A DNA stretch of 29,778 bases from Gammaproteobacteria bacterium. GTDB taxonomy: Bacteria > Pseudomonadota > Gammaproteobacteria > UBA6429 > Thiohalophilaceae. How positions within the stretch are numbered: the first letter of the stretch is position 1; the number at the start of each line of letters is the position of its first letter. Of this stretch, positions 1 through 8,011 are shown one piece after another. The stretch is from the NCBI GenBank assembly GCA_003233255.1, contig QILH01000202.1, forward strand, positions 1 through 29,778, given 5' to 3'. The notes beneath the pieces were generated by a model. That model searched no databases. It saw only the letters and a program-made list of their open reading frames with translations, and was not told where the DNA came from. Position numbers and translations under genes: made by a program.

Positions 1-397
1 GACTTTTATTTAGACCCACCAATTCATCCGCTAGCAAGATTTGCAGGTAACAGACCCCATTTTCTTCGTCGTAATCGCCGCCCGCATTGGTATCGAGTTG
101 ATCGCGCCGATTTGGGCTCATACACACATAATGCCCGGCCTCGTGCAGGGCGGAATGGATGGGGGTGTCAGCACGGACGAATAAAGTATTACCAATGAGA
201 CCGGCTTCTTCATCACCCCAAAAACTACCCGGTATTGCTAGATTGGGTTCGATGAGCTGTAGTCGGAGTTGATAGGGGGTCAGTAATGTCTCGAGATTGG
301 CGAAGTCGATATCACGAATACGCAACACATCCTTTTGCGGGATGGGCTGGCCAGAGGCTTCAATGGGGGGAGCGATTTTTTTTGATGATTCTGACAC
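1..397 (-). CDS. HExxH metallopeptidase-like protein, partial at 3' end
   Basis: The reading frame runs off the left edge; 132 codons are visible. The likely start is GTG at 397, with AGGA about five bases upstream. It lies inside the 3' end of the CheW-LysM gene and overlaps it by 38 bases in another frame, which suggests translational coupling. Around residues 78-88 the protein reads SALHEAGHYVCM, containing a zinc-peptidase HExxH signature (HEAGH). An acidic stretch, DYDEENGVCYLQ, follows about 20 residues later and could supply a third metal ligand. I recall similar short proteins with an HExC/GH core and a preceding FWG..EAGLIGN stretch in other proteobacteria, but I know of no assigned function. 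There is no signal peptide, so it is probably cytoplasmic. Metallopeptidase activity is inferred from the motif only. Confidence 0.7.
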   Translation of the reverse strand, partial: MSESSKKIAPPIEASGQPIPQKDVLRIRDIDFANLETLLTPYQLRLQLIEPNLAIPGSFWGDEEAGLIGNTLFVRADTPIHSALHEAGHYVCMSPNRRDQLDTNAGGDYDEENGVCYLQILLADELVGLNKS

Positions 398-2405
398 GAT
401 TTCCTGGGTAAATGAGATCCGGGTTCTTTATATTACTCAATCGAGCCAGCTCGGGATACTTATATGGGTTGTTGACATAACGAATTGCAATATGCCACAG
501 CGTATCGCCTTTAACCACGATGTGAGTAATCTCTGTCTGTGTGATCCGGTTACTCTGGGGAGGAATTTTTGATGCTATCGGTTTATCCGCGTTATCCGAT
601 TTCGTGCCAGCATGGGAATCCGCTGTTGTTTTGGTTGAAGCGTCAATATTGGTTTCAATCCTGGGTTCGATATCGGTTTCATGTTCCGCGTGGGTGACTT
701 CTTTTGGTTCGGTTTGTGTTTCATGCTTGAAAATAGACGTTTTATCTGGTGCCTCTAGAATAATCGTGATGCCTGCGTTGTCAGTCTGAATGTCGGCGCG
801 ATAATCGGCCGGGGTATTATTTTCTTCCAATGACGCTTTAGTCGAGTCCGTTGTTGTTGATTCAACATAATCCAGTTTAGCGACAGGGTCTTCGATGGTC
901 TTTGTTATTGTGTCGACGGTACTCATCTCTGTTGAGTTATCGGTGTTGGCGGTTGATATCGCTTTGTTTGTTTCAGTGTTTGTGTTTAATGGATTGTCCT
1001 GGGTTTTCGGGTTAGATACAGTTACTTTAGTATTATGAATTTCTTCACGTGGATCATGTGTTGTCAAATCAGCTTTCGATGTGTTTTTACTGGTTTCCTG
1101 CTGTTTTATATTTCTAACATCGTTCTCGATGTTCACCGTGGTCTTATTGAAAGCGAATTTTTCGTTTTTCAGTAGTGTGTCTTCGGAGTTACTCGAATAC
1201 CAGACGAGCAGTGGGGCGGAGATCAACATCAAAACAAGCAGCAAAATAAACCCCAGACGGCTCGATTGATTTTTATTGAGTTCAGTTTTGGCGACAGTGT
1301 TTTTAAGACTGGATGAAGATGAGCTTCTGTGCGTAGGCAAAGGTCGTGTTAGTTTTGTTGCGGGTCTTGTCTCGGCTACAGTATTGTTCTGAACAGATCT
1401 TGAGTCGTTAGATCTGGAATAAGCAATTTTTTCTGTCGTAGAATTGGTTCCGGTTGAATGGAGGCTCGTTTTAGTTAATAACTCAGGTTTTTCTTCCATA
1501 TCCGATTTGATTGAAGAGCGTGAAGTTTCTTCCGCTGCGGTATGTTTTTTATCAGGAATCGGTTCTTTTACTGGGGATTCATTGATGCCGGCAATCGTGT
1601 TTAATGATCCCGGCTTTATATGCGCATCATGAACGGCTTCATGGGCGTGTTCGTTTGAACTGTCGGTTGCTTCCAGACCTGTTTTTTTCATGCCCACGAT
1701 ATCAGCGGATGAATTGTTAGTTGTGTCGGGTGTTTTCGAAGTTTGATCTTTCACCGTGGGCTCAATAATCGGTTCGATCGATTCTGTACTGGGTTTCTCA
1801 ATCGCGTCATGGGGATGGGTATTGTTTGTAGCTTTATGGGCGGTTATTGCTTTTTTATTCGTGGGTTGATCGTTTATCGAGTTCGGCAGGGTGGACGTGA
1901 TTTTTGATCCGAATTGGAGCGGGGTTATTTTTTGTGCCTCTAACAAATGTTGGATGTAAACCCGAAGGTAAGCACTGGTTGGGATTTTAAATAAATTATC
2001 AAATTCGGCATACAGATAAATTTTCTTATTCAATAATAAAGTTTGAGTGAATATACCGCGCGGTAACAGCGTCGGTAAACCACTCCAGCCACTGCTGGGC
2101 GTATCCATGACTTCCTGTATCTCATCTACCCTGAACCCGACGTTACCGTGAATGATCTGGGTAATAATGACACGACACGGGTCGGCCCACTGATCTTGAT
2201 CGACTCCAAACTTGAAACGCAGATCCAGGCTGCTAACGATTTTGCCGGAATATTTAAAGATCCCTGGTCTTGCGGTGTCACTTCCGGGGGGGCGGGTTAA
2301 CTCGGGCGGGTGAATGATCGTGATGACCGGTAATGATGGCGCACAGCAAAGCACCGGCCCCACCCGGAAAAGCAACAGAGAGCGATGATCACTGTTTTCA
2401 GTCAC
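360..2405 (-). CDS. CheW-like domain / transmembrane / LysM fusion protein
   Basis: This 681-residue protein has a mosaic layout. Residues about 8-150 match the CheW fold: LLLFRVG at the start, GIFKYSGKIVSSLDLRFKFG in place of the usual GvvnlRGqilPvidLrrrLG, then RVIITQIIHGNVGFRVDEI in place of the core VDeV strand, then a final IYLYAEFDNLF. Residues about 165-375 are a low-complexity linker rich in Thr, Ser, Glu, Lys and Asn. One hydrophobic helix, GFILLLVLMLISAPLLVWY, lies at about 382-402. A second similar linker follows, and then a C-terminal LysM module at about 630-676 (VVKGDTLWHIAIRYV, LIYPGNRVRI). The expected topology is cytoplasmic CheW and periplasmic LysM bound to peptidoglycan. 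The start is GTG with only a weak ribosome site. It follows rsmA and overlaps the next gene. The role is unknown; scaffolding of a receptor or kinase at the wall is a guess. Confidence 0.88.
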   Translation of the reverse strand: MTENSDHRSLLLFRVGPVLCCAPSLPVITIIHPPELTRPPGSDTARPGIFKYSGKIVSSLDLRFKFGVDQDQWADPCRVIITQIIHGNVGFRVDEIQEVMDTPSSGWSGLPTLLPRGIFTQTLLLNKKIYLYAEFDNLFKIPTSAYLRVYIQHLLEAQKITPLQFGSKITSTLPNSINDQPTNKKAITAHKATNNTHPHDAIEKPSTESIEPIIEPTVKDQTSKTPDTTNNSSADIVGMKKTGLEATDSSNEHAHEAVHDAHIKPGSLNTIAGINESPVKEPIPDKKHTAAEETSRSSIKSDMEEKPELLTKTSLHSTGTNSTTEKIAYSRSNDSRSVQNNTVAETRPATKLTRPLPTHRSSSSSSLKNTVAKTELNKNQSSRLGFILLLVLMLISAPLLVWYSSNSEDTLLKNEKFAFNKTTVNIENDVRNIKQQETSKNTSKADLTTHDPREEIHNTKVTVSNPKTQDNPLNTNTETNKAISTANTDNSTEMSTVDTITKTIEDPVAKLDYVESTTTDSTKASLEENNTPADYRADIQTDNAGITIILEAPDKTSIFKHETQTEPKEVTHAEHETDIEPRIETNIDASTKTTADSHAGTKSDNADKPIASKIPPQSNRITQTEITHIVVKGDTLWHIAIRYVNNPYKYPELARLSNIKNPDLIYPGNRVRIIKKNRSPH

Positions 2406-2417
2406 ACTAAATCCAAT

Positions 2418-2445
2418 CGATAATCCTATATAGTAAGTGTTATCG
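2418..2445. promoter_or_regulatory. Inverted repeat CGATAA-N16-TTATCG over a possible promoter
   Basis: Two perfect 6-base arms, CGATAA and TTATCG, are separated by 16 bases. They lie 13-40 bases upstream of the CheW-LysM start. The spacer carries an A/T-rich TATATA (2427-2432) that could act as a -10 element on the minus strand, although no good -35 is visible. The geometry fits an operator overlapping a promoter, but a chance match is possible. Confidence 0.25.
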
Positions 2446-2565
2446 TCTAAATTTAGGGATTATTAATACCGTTAGCGTACAGGCAGGCATTTAATCTCTG
2501 CGGTGTGAAATAGTTTTTAAAACAGTGACTTAGCCAGCGCTCGAGCGCATGCATTGGCGTCGTAT

Positions 2566-3348
2566 CTAGTCGTTGGCTGGCTGCTTTGCGGCTCTTGCCA
2601 ACGCTTTAAAGCTGGCCAGGCTGAGCGTCTCAGGTCTGGCCGCCGGGTCGAGATGCAGGGCCTCAAGCTGAGCGGGACTGAACCAGTCTTTCAGACTGTT
2701 GCGGATGGTTTTGCGGCGTTGCGAAAAGGCCTGTTTTACAATTGCGGCGAAGATTTCGGCCGGAGTATTCGTGGGGATAGGATGAGGTATTAATTGTACA
2801 ATTGCCGACTCAACTTTTGGCGCGGGGTTAAAGGCATGGCGACTAACCTGAAACAGATTCTGAGTTTGACAGTAGAATTGCGTCATCAGGCTAAGGCGTC
2901 CATAAATTTTTGAGCCGGGAACGGCGGTGATGCGTTCAACCACTTCTTTTTGAAGCATAAAGTACATATCTTGTATGCAGGGTAGAAACTTGAACAAATG
3001 AAACAAAAGTGGGGTAGAAATATTATAGGGTAGATTGCCGACGATTCGACAGGACTGTTCTGGATAAATAGAACAGATATCCACTTTTAGCGCATCAAGC
3101 TCATGCAGTTTTAAATTATTGATCCGTTTTTCCTGCCACCAGTTCGCGAGATCGCGATCAATCTCAATGACGTGTAACTGCTCGAGTTTGTTCAGTAATG
3201 GGTAGGTTAATGCGCCTCGGCCCGGGCCTATTTCTATTATTTTATCGGTAGTTCGGGGCGAGATGGCAGCGATGATATTGTTAATAATATTTTGATCTTG
3301 CAGGAAATTTTGTCCAAAACGTTTACGTGGTGACTTGAATTCGGACAT
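2566..3348 (-). CDS. rsmA: 16S rRNA dimethyladenosine transferase RsmA (KsgA)
   Basis: It dimethylates two adjacent adenosines (A1518 and A1519 in E. coli numbering) in the 3'-terminal hairpin of 16S rRNA, using S-adenosylmethionine, late in 30S assembly. The 260-residue length is typical. Visible signatures are the N-terminal RKRFGQNFLQD, the SAM-binding loop IEIGPGRGALT near residue 40, the acidic IEIDRDLA, and the catalytic NLPYNIS near 103. A C-terminal RRKTIRNSLKDW helical region matches the family. ATG start. It lies four bases downstream of pdxA, in the conserved lptD-surA-pdxA-rsmA order, and is presumably co-transcribed. The apaG gene that follows in enterobacteria is absent here. 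Confidence 0.97.
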   Translation of the reverse strand: MSEFKSPRKRFGQNFLQDQNIINNIIAAISPRTTDKIIEIGPGRGALTYPLLNKLEQLHVIEIDRDLANWWQEKRINNLKLHELDALKVDICSIYPEQSCRIVGNLPYNISTPLLFHLFKFLPCIQDMYFMLQKEVVERITAVPGSKIYGRLSLMTQFYCQTQNLFQVSRHAFNPAPKVESAIVQLIPHPIPTNTPAEIFAAIVKQAFSQRRKTIRNSLKDWFSPAQLEALHLDPAARPETLSLASFKALARAAKQPAND

Positions 3349-3352
3349 GGGC

Positions 3353-4354
3353 TTATGTTTGTGTTTTGATCATTTGTATTGCGGTTTTGATGGCGAGCCG
3401 TAAGCTGCTCATGTCAGCCTTACCACTACCGGCTAATTCAAGAGCGGTGCCGTGATCAACCGAGGTTCGTACAAAGGGTAAGCCCAGGGTGATATTCACG
3501 GCATTGCCAAAACCCACATGTTTCAATACCGGTAACCCCTGATCATGGTACATGGCCAGATAGGCATCGGTTTGTTGCATTTGTGCTGGTGTGAACGCGG
3601 TGTCGGCGGGTAGCGGGCCAGTTAGTTTCATACCCTGTTGATTTAATTTATTCACCACCGGTTCGATGATCTTTATCTCCTCGTTACCCAGGTGTCCAGA
3701 TTCTCCAGCATGTGGGTTTAAGCCGCAGACGGTTATGCGTGGATCTGAAATATGAAACTTGTTAACCAGATCATCATGCAGAATGGTGAGCGTCTGTTCA
3801 ATTAATGGTTTGGTGATCAATGCAGGAATGTTGGCTAATGGTACATGGGTTGTTGCCAGAGCAACACGAAGTCCCGTAGTTGCCAGCATCATAACGGGAA
3901 GATCCGTTTTGGCGCGTGCCGCAAGATATTCAGTATGCCCACTAAATTTTATACCGGCATCGTTGATATTGCCTTTGTGTACAGGGCCGGTGATCAAGGC
4001 GTAATTGTTACTGGCAAGACATAAATCAATCGCACGATCCAGGCAATTGAGAACATAACGGGCATTTTGATGCTGCAACTTGCCGGTCGTGCACGGGTTT
4101 ACGAGTGGGATATGGAGCAGGTTTAGTACTTTTGGTTCTGATTGAAGTATTTCATTTTCGTCGAAGTCATCTTTCGTGGGCTCATGAAAACGAATATCAA
4201 GGTCAAGTTGCTGAGCTCGCTGTTGTAGTAATGTTCGATCGGCAACGACACACAAAGGTGTGTGTTGCTTTTGCTGACAGTATTGAAGTATTAGATCAGG
4301 GCCAATGCCTGCGGGTTCACCGGGGGTAATAAGCAACCTTGCGGGTAGCGACAT
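3353..4354 (-). CDS. pdxA: 4-hydroxythreonine-4-phosphate dehydrogenase PdxA
   Basis: It catalyses NAD-dependent oxidation and decarboxylation of 4-phospho-hydroxy-L-threonine to 3-amino-2-oxopropyl phosphate in the DXP-dependent route to pyridoxal phosphate; cytoplasmic. The length of 333 residues is normal. The N-terminus TPGEPAGIGPDL is diagnostic. Three metal-binding histidine regions are present: GHTEYLAA near 138, LNPHAGESGHLGNEE near 215, and AMYHDQGLPVLKH near 270. ATG start, 27 bases after the surA stop codon. It sits between surA and rsmA exactly as in many gammaproteobacteria, so transcription is probably operonic. The same window encodes a PLP enzyme (Dat), but no regulatory link is visible. 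Confidence 0.97.
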   Translation of the reverse strand: MSLPARLLITPGEPAGIGPDLILQYCQQKQHTPLCVVADRTLLQQRAQQLDLDIRFHEPTKDDFDENEILQSEPKVLNLLHIPLVNPCTTGKLQHQNARYVLNCLDRAIDLCLASNNYALITGPVHKGNINDAGIKFSGHTEYLAARAKTDLPVMMLATTGLRVALATTHVPLANIPALITKPLIEQTLTILHDDLVNKFHISDPRITVCGLNPHAGESGHLGNEEIKIIEPVVNKLNQQGMKLTGPLPADTAFTPAQMQQTDAYLAMYHDQGLPVLKHVGFGNAVNITLGLPFVRTSVDHGTALELAGSGKADMSSLRLAIKTAIQMIKTQT

Positions 4355-4381
4355 TTTGGTTAATACCGGTGAGAGTATAAT

Positions 4382-5704
4382 TTATTCGTCAAGCCGGTAT
4401 TCTACGTAGGCCTCATCGCGTATGCGGCGTAGCCAGTCTCTTGTCTGCTCAGCAACTTTACGTTTTTGAATTAACTTGCGAGCCTGACTTATGAGGTAAT
4501 TATCTGTGTCATCATGATCACGGCGGGAGAGCACCTGTATGATGTGCCAGCCAAAACGGGATCGGAACGGTTCGCTGATCTCCCCTGGTTTTAGCTTATT
4601 CATCTGATCTTCAAATTCGGTAACCATTTGACCTGGGCTGGTCCAGCCTAAATCGCCACCCTGAACCGCGCTGGCACGATCCTCGGACGAGGCTTTGGCA
4701 AGTGCCGAAAAGTCATCGCCACCCAGGATACGAATACGCAGGCGTTTAAGTTTTAGTTCAACCTCTTTATTCGAGATGGTCTGGTTAGGACGTATGAGTA
4801 TGTGACGTGCCAGGGTTTGTTGAACTACATGTTTTTTCTCGTGCGCACGTTTGTCGATCACCTTAAGAATATGGAAGCCATCTGCGGTTTGAATCAGTTC
4901 AGTAATGTCACCTGGGTTGAGTTTTGGAATAATTCTTTGTGCAATCAGTGGCAGTTGCCCTTGTTTGATCCAGCCCAGATCGCCACCCTTTAGGGCCTGT
5001 TGGCCTGAAGAGACGCTAACGGCTACTTTCGCAAAATCGGCACCCAATTTGAGCTGGGTGATGGTTTGTTCGGCCTTTGCTTTAGCCGCATCAATCTCGA
5101 CCGGTTTGGCCGACTCTGGAATCGGGATGAGGATATGGGCAAGATGAAACTCGTTATCCAAATTTTGTTTGCCGGACATTGATGCCAGCTGTTTTTTGAC
5201 TTCCTGCTCGGTTACGAAGGTTTTGTTTTCAACCTGGCGCTTGCGTAGCTGGGAAATTATCATCTCTTTACGCATTTCTTCCCGAAACACTGTGTAGTCG
5301 AAACCGTCGCTTTCCAGGGTCTGGCGGAAGCTATCCAGATCCATTTGATTATTTTGAGCTATGTTGGCCAGCACCTGGTTCAGGTTTTCATCGCTGATAC
5401 GGATCCCAGTTCGTTCGGCAAGTTGCAGCTGGATCTGGTCGATCACGATTCGCTCCAATACCTGTTTGCGCAGCACGGATTTGGGGGGCAACTGGGTGTT
5501 TTTAGCCTCTAGTTGACGGGTAATCTCAACAAGCTTGCGTTCGAGTTCGATGTTGGTGATGACGTCTTTATTGACGATGGCCACAACATAGTCTAACTCT
5601 ATGATTTCAGGACGTTTTGCACTCACTGAGGCGGTAAAAAAACTGGCTAGAAGAAGGGCAGACAGAATCTGCGCCAGAAGGATCTGATGGTAATGCTGCT
5701 TCAC
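4382..5704 (-). CDS. surA: Periplasmic chaperone / peptidyl-prolyl isomerase SurA
   Basis: SurA escorts unfolded outer-membrane proteins, including LptD, across the periplasm. A signal peptide covers about residues 1-29 (hydrophobic LLAQILSALLLASFF, then SVSAK). The N-terminal chaperone region follows (YVVAIVNKDVITNIELE). Two parvulin domains are present: about 186-287 (FHLAHILIPI, GGDLGWIKQGQLP) and about 296-400 (ARHILIRPNQ, GGDLGWTSPGQM, FGWHIIQVLSRR). The C-terminal strand completes the chaperone core. The total of 440 residues is typical. The start is GTG, and no better upstream start exists in this frame. It lies 26 bases downstream of lptD, its main client, and upstream of pdxA. Confidence 0.96.
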   Translation of the reverse strand: MKQHYHQILLAQILSALLLASFFTASVSAKRPEIIELDYVVAIVNKDVITNIELERKLVEITRQLEAKNTQLPPKSVLRKQVLERIVIDQIQLQLAERTGIRISDENLNQVLANIAQNNQMDLDSFRQTLESDGFDYTVFREEMRKEMIISQLRKRQVENKTFVTEQEVKKQLASMSGKQNLDNEFHLAHILIPIPESAKPVEIDAAKAKAEQTITQLKLGADFAKVAVSVSSGQQALKGGDLGWIKQGQLPLIAQRIIPKLNPGDITELIQTADGFHILKVIDKRAHEKKHVVQQTLARHILIRPNQTISNKEVELKLKRLRIRILGGDDFSALAKASSEDRASAVQGGDLGWTSPGQMVTEFEDQMNKLKPGEISEPFRSRFGWHIIQVLSRRDHDDTDNYLISQARKLIQKRKVAEQTRDWLRRIRDEAYVEYRLDE

Positions 5705-5730
5705 GGTCTAATCTCTTACTTTGGTTACTA

Positions 5731-7935
5731 TTATTGATAACCAAGGATACCATTTTTCAGGATACTATCGATCTTTTTTCGTGACCCAAGGCTGGATAAT
5801 CCCTTGAGCTCTAATTCAAGCCAGATGGCGCTTTCAAAACGTGCCGTGCCTGCTTCAAGGCTGTCAAAATATTCATGGCCGAGGATACGCACGGCCCAAC
5901 AGCAATTGTCGTAGCGGATACCGAAAAAGCTCTGCAGTCGGTGGTTATTTTCTATATCGGTTTCATAGCCACCAAATACTCGCCAACTCGGATTGACTCG
6001 CCAGGCAAAGGAGAGTCCCTGTGTTCGTAACTCATTACGACGGAACCGGTAGTTATAATTAATGACAGAATCTGCGCCAGCCTGATAGGTAATTCGGGTA
6101 TTGCTCACCTCGGTATGTTCCAGTTCAGAATCGATGTTAAATTCACTCGTGAGTTTTATTTTAGAATTGGGTATAACCGATAGAGAGGTAATATAACTTG
6201 AACGATCAGTAACGTTGGGTCCGCCGCCCGGCAGGGTTACAACTCGATCTCGAAAATAAATTATCTGTCCAATCGTGGCATTAAAAACCTCAGCGCCGGA
6301 ATCCTGTCGATAAAAGCGCGTGGTCAGAGATGCGGTGAGTTGATTGGCGTCACCGATACGATCTTTCCCGCTAAAGCGATTTTCTGCATAAAATAATGAC
6401 TGGCTAAAAGTTGTGAGTGCGGTATCAAATACCGGTAAGTCACTTTGCTCAACATTGGGTGCATATAGGTAAAACAATCGTGGTTCTAGAGTATGCAATA
6501 ACTGTGTGCCGGCAATGCTGGTATCACGTTCGAAGAACATACCTATGTCGTTGCTGAAGATGGGTACCGTTACGCTCGGGGTGGCATTGTCTGTTGGCGC
6601 GCCGAGCTGATCAAGATTGTACTGTAAGTAATTGATTGATAATTTTGGTATAAAAAAGCCCGATTCTGATTGTATGGGATAGCTTACGTATGGATTTATA
6701 AAGAACCGATCGCCGATTACCTGTGAAGAATTCGAAAGATCAAAGCGAACATACTCCGAATTAACATCGTAGTTCAGGGTGTTGTCTTTATTGGTGAAGC
6801 GACTATTCAAGGTCAGTTGCGGGGCTTTGGCGTAAGGTTGTTCACCTGTGATGCGTTGATAATTTTGTATCAGGCCAGTGAAGACAAAGTTCTCATGGTT
6901 GTAGGCTATAGAGGCTTGTCTATTCAGGTGAGTAATACTTGAGGTTGCCAGAGTATTAGAAAAATCGCTTATATATTCAGTATCACTGACAGATTTGTAA
7001 TCTACGGATGTTGACCACCCAGCCGATGGTGCTCCTGAATAAAGCCATGAATATTGAGCACGGTCATCGCCAAATAATTTATCGTTGGGTAGATAATCAA
7101 CTTTAATCACCCCCGTTCCTTGCGATGTCAAATAGCGAAATTCATTTTTAAGCATCAGTCCACGTTTAGTCATATTTCTCATAGTAATCGTGGCATCCAT
7201 ACTGGGGGCAATATTCCAGTAGTATGGAAGGGTAACTTCAGTACCGTGTTTATTCGATACCGCGAGGCCAGGAAATAAAATCCCTGACAATCTTTCTTCG
7301 CTAATGGGGAAGCGAAAGTAAGGGAAGTAAAAGATAGGGATACTGGCTACCTTGAGAACGACATTGGTTGCACTGCCTTGATGAGACTCATTATCCAGCG
7401 TGATGTTGCTGCTGTCTATTTTCCAGACTTCGGCGTTGGGGGGACAGGTGGTATAGGTTGCAGATTCCATTTCCAGCCGGTTTTTGCCTTTTATATGTAT
7501 GGTTTGCGCATGTCCGCGTCCATTCACGGTGCCGGTAAAATATTCTGCATTGCGCACCTTACCCTGAGTCGTCTTTAAATTAAATTCAATCGCATCACCT
7601 GTTACCCTGGCATTATTGACTGCATAGACAATATTGCCGGTTGCCTCTACGTCTTCAGTCGTTCGATCATAGCGAACTCGATCGGCTTCGAGTAATCGGT
7701 TTGCCTGCTGTGCTCGCACCGCACCTTCAAAGTATGTGACGGCATCTGAATCGACTCGTGCCGAGTCAGAGCTGATATAGACCCGTTGATCGGTCGTATT
7801 ACTCGAAATAAATTGTGGCTGGTTCGCAATAAAATCCGTAGGGCAGAGATTCGGGTTTACTTTTCCGGCATAGGACGGCGACATGATCATAAGCAGGCCG
7901 TATGTCAGGCCAATCTGTTTAAGAGCTGATATCAC
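5731..7935 (-). CDS. lptD: LPS-assembly outer-membrane protein LptD
   Basis: LptD is the outer-membrane beta-barrel of the LptDE translocon, which places lipopolysaccharide in the outer leaflet. A signal peptide ends at about residue 23 (SPSYA). An OstA/LptA-like periplasmic domain follows (GAVRAQQANRLLEADRVRYD), then the barrel domain starting near FPYFRFPISEERLSGILFP. All four cysteines of the E. coli disulfide set have counterparts: C31 (NLCPTDF), about C164 (YTTCPPN), and the CC pair near 677 (YDNCCWAV). The length of 734 is slightly short of E. coli's 784. The start is GTG, with AGGA about 12 bases upstream. A consensus TATAAT lies 40 bases upstream. It heads the lptD-surA-pdxA-rsmA group. 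Confidence 0.96.
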   Translation of the reverse strand: MISALKQIGLTYGLLMIMSPSYAGKVNPNLCPTDFIANQPQFISSNTTDQRVYISSDSARVDSDAVTYFEGAVRAQQANRLLEADRVRYDRTTEDVEATGNIVYAVNNARVTGDAIEFNLKTTQGKVRNAEYFTGTVNGRGHAQTIHIKGKNRLEMESATYTTCPPNAEVWKIDSSNITLDNESHQGSATNVVLKVASIPIFYFPYFRFPISEERLSGILFPGLAVSNKHGTEVTLPYYWNIAPSMDATITMRNMTKRGLMLKNEFRYLTSQGTGVIKVDYLPNDKLFGDDRAQYSWLYSGAPSAGWSTSVDYKSVSDTEYISDFSNTLATSSITHLNRQASIAYNHENFVFTGLIQNYQRITGEQPYAKAPQLTLNSRFTNKDNTLNYDVNSEYVRFDLSNSSQVIGDRFFINPYVSYPIQSESGFFIPKLSINYLQYNLDQLGAPTDNATPSVTVPIFSNDIGMFFERDTSIAGTQLLHTLEPRLFYLYAPNVEQSDLPVFDTALTTFSQSLFYAENRFSGKDRIGDANQLTASLTTRFYRQDSGAEVFNATIGQIIYFRDRVVTLPGGGPNVTDRSSYITSLSVIPNSKIKLTSEFNIDSELEHTEVSNTRITYQAGADSVINYNYRFRRNELRTQGLSFAWRVNPSWRVFGGYETDIENNHRLQSFFGIRYDNCCWAVRILGHEYFDSLEAGTARFESAIWLELELKGLSSLGSRKKIDSILKNGILGYQ

Positions 7936-7974
7936 TTGAATTGTCGATCCTGCTTCGAGTACGGATTGTGACTT

Positions 7975-7980
7975 ATTATA
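7975..7980 (-). promoter_or_regulatory. Possible -10 element (TATAAT) upstream of lptD
   Basis: A perfect TATAAT reads on the minus strand 40 bases before the lptD start codon, in the 76-base gap after the DUF1624 gene. The hexamer 17 bases further upstream (TATCAA) is a poor -35 match. I see no sigma-E-like GGAACTT. lptD may therefore have its own start site in addition to read-through. Confidence 0.35.
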
Positions 7981-8011
7981 AGGTGTCTTGCTTACGATTG
8001 ATAAGCTGATT

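Noticed and set aside
2537..2548. Perfect palindrome GCGCTCGAGCGC after rsmA
   Set aside because: Considered as an rsmA terminator. The two halves are adjacent, so there is almost no loop, and no T tract follows on the minus strand. Probably chance.
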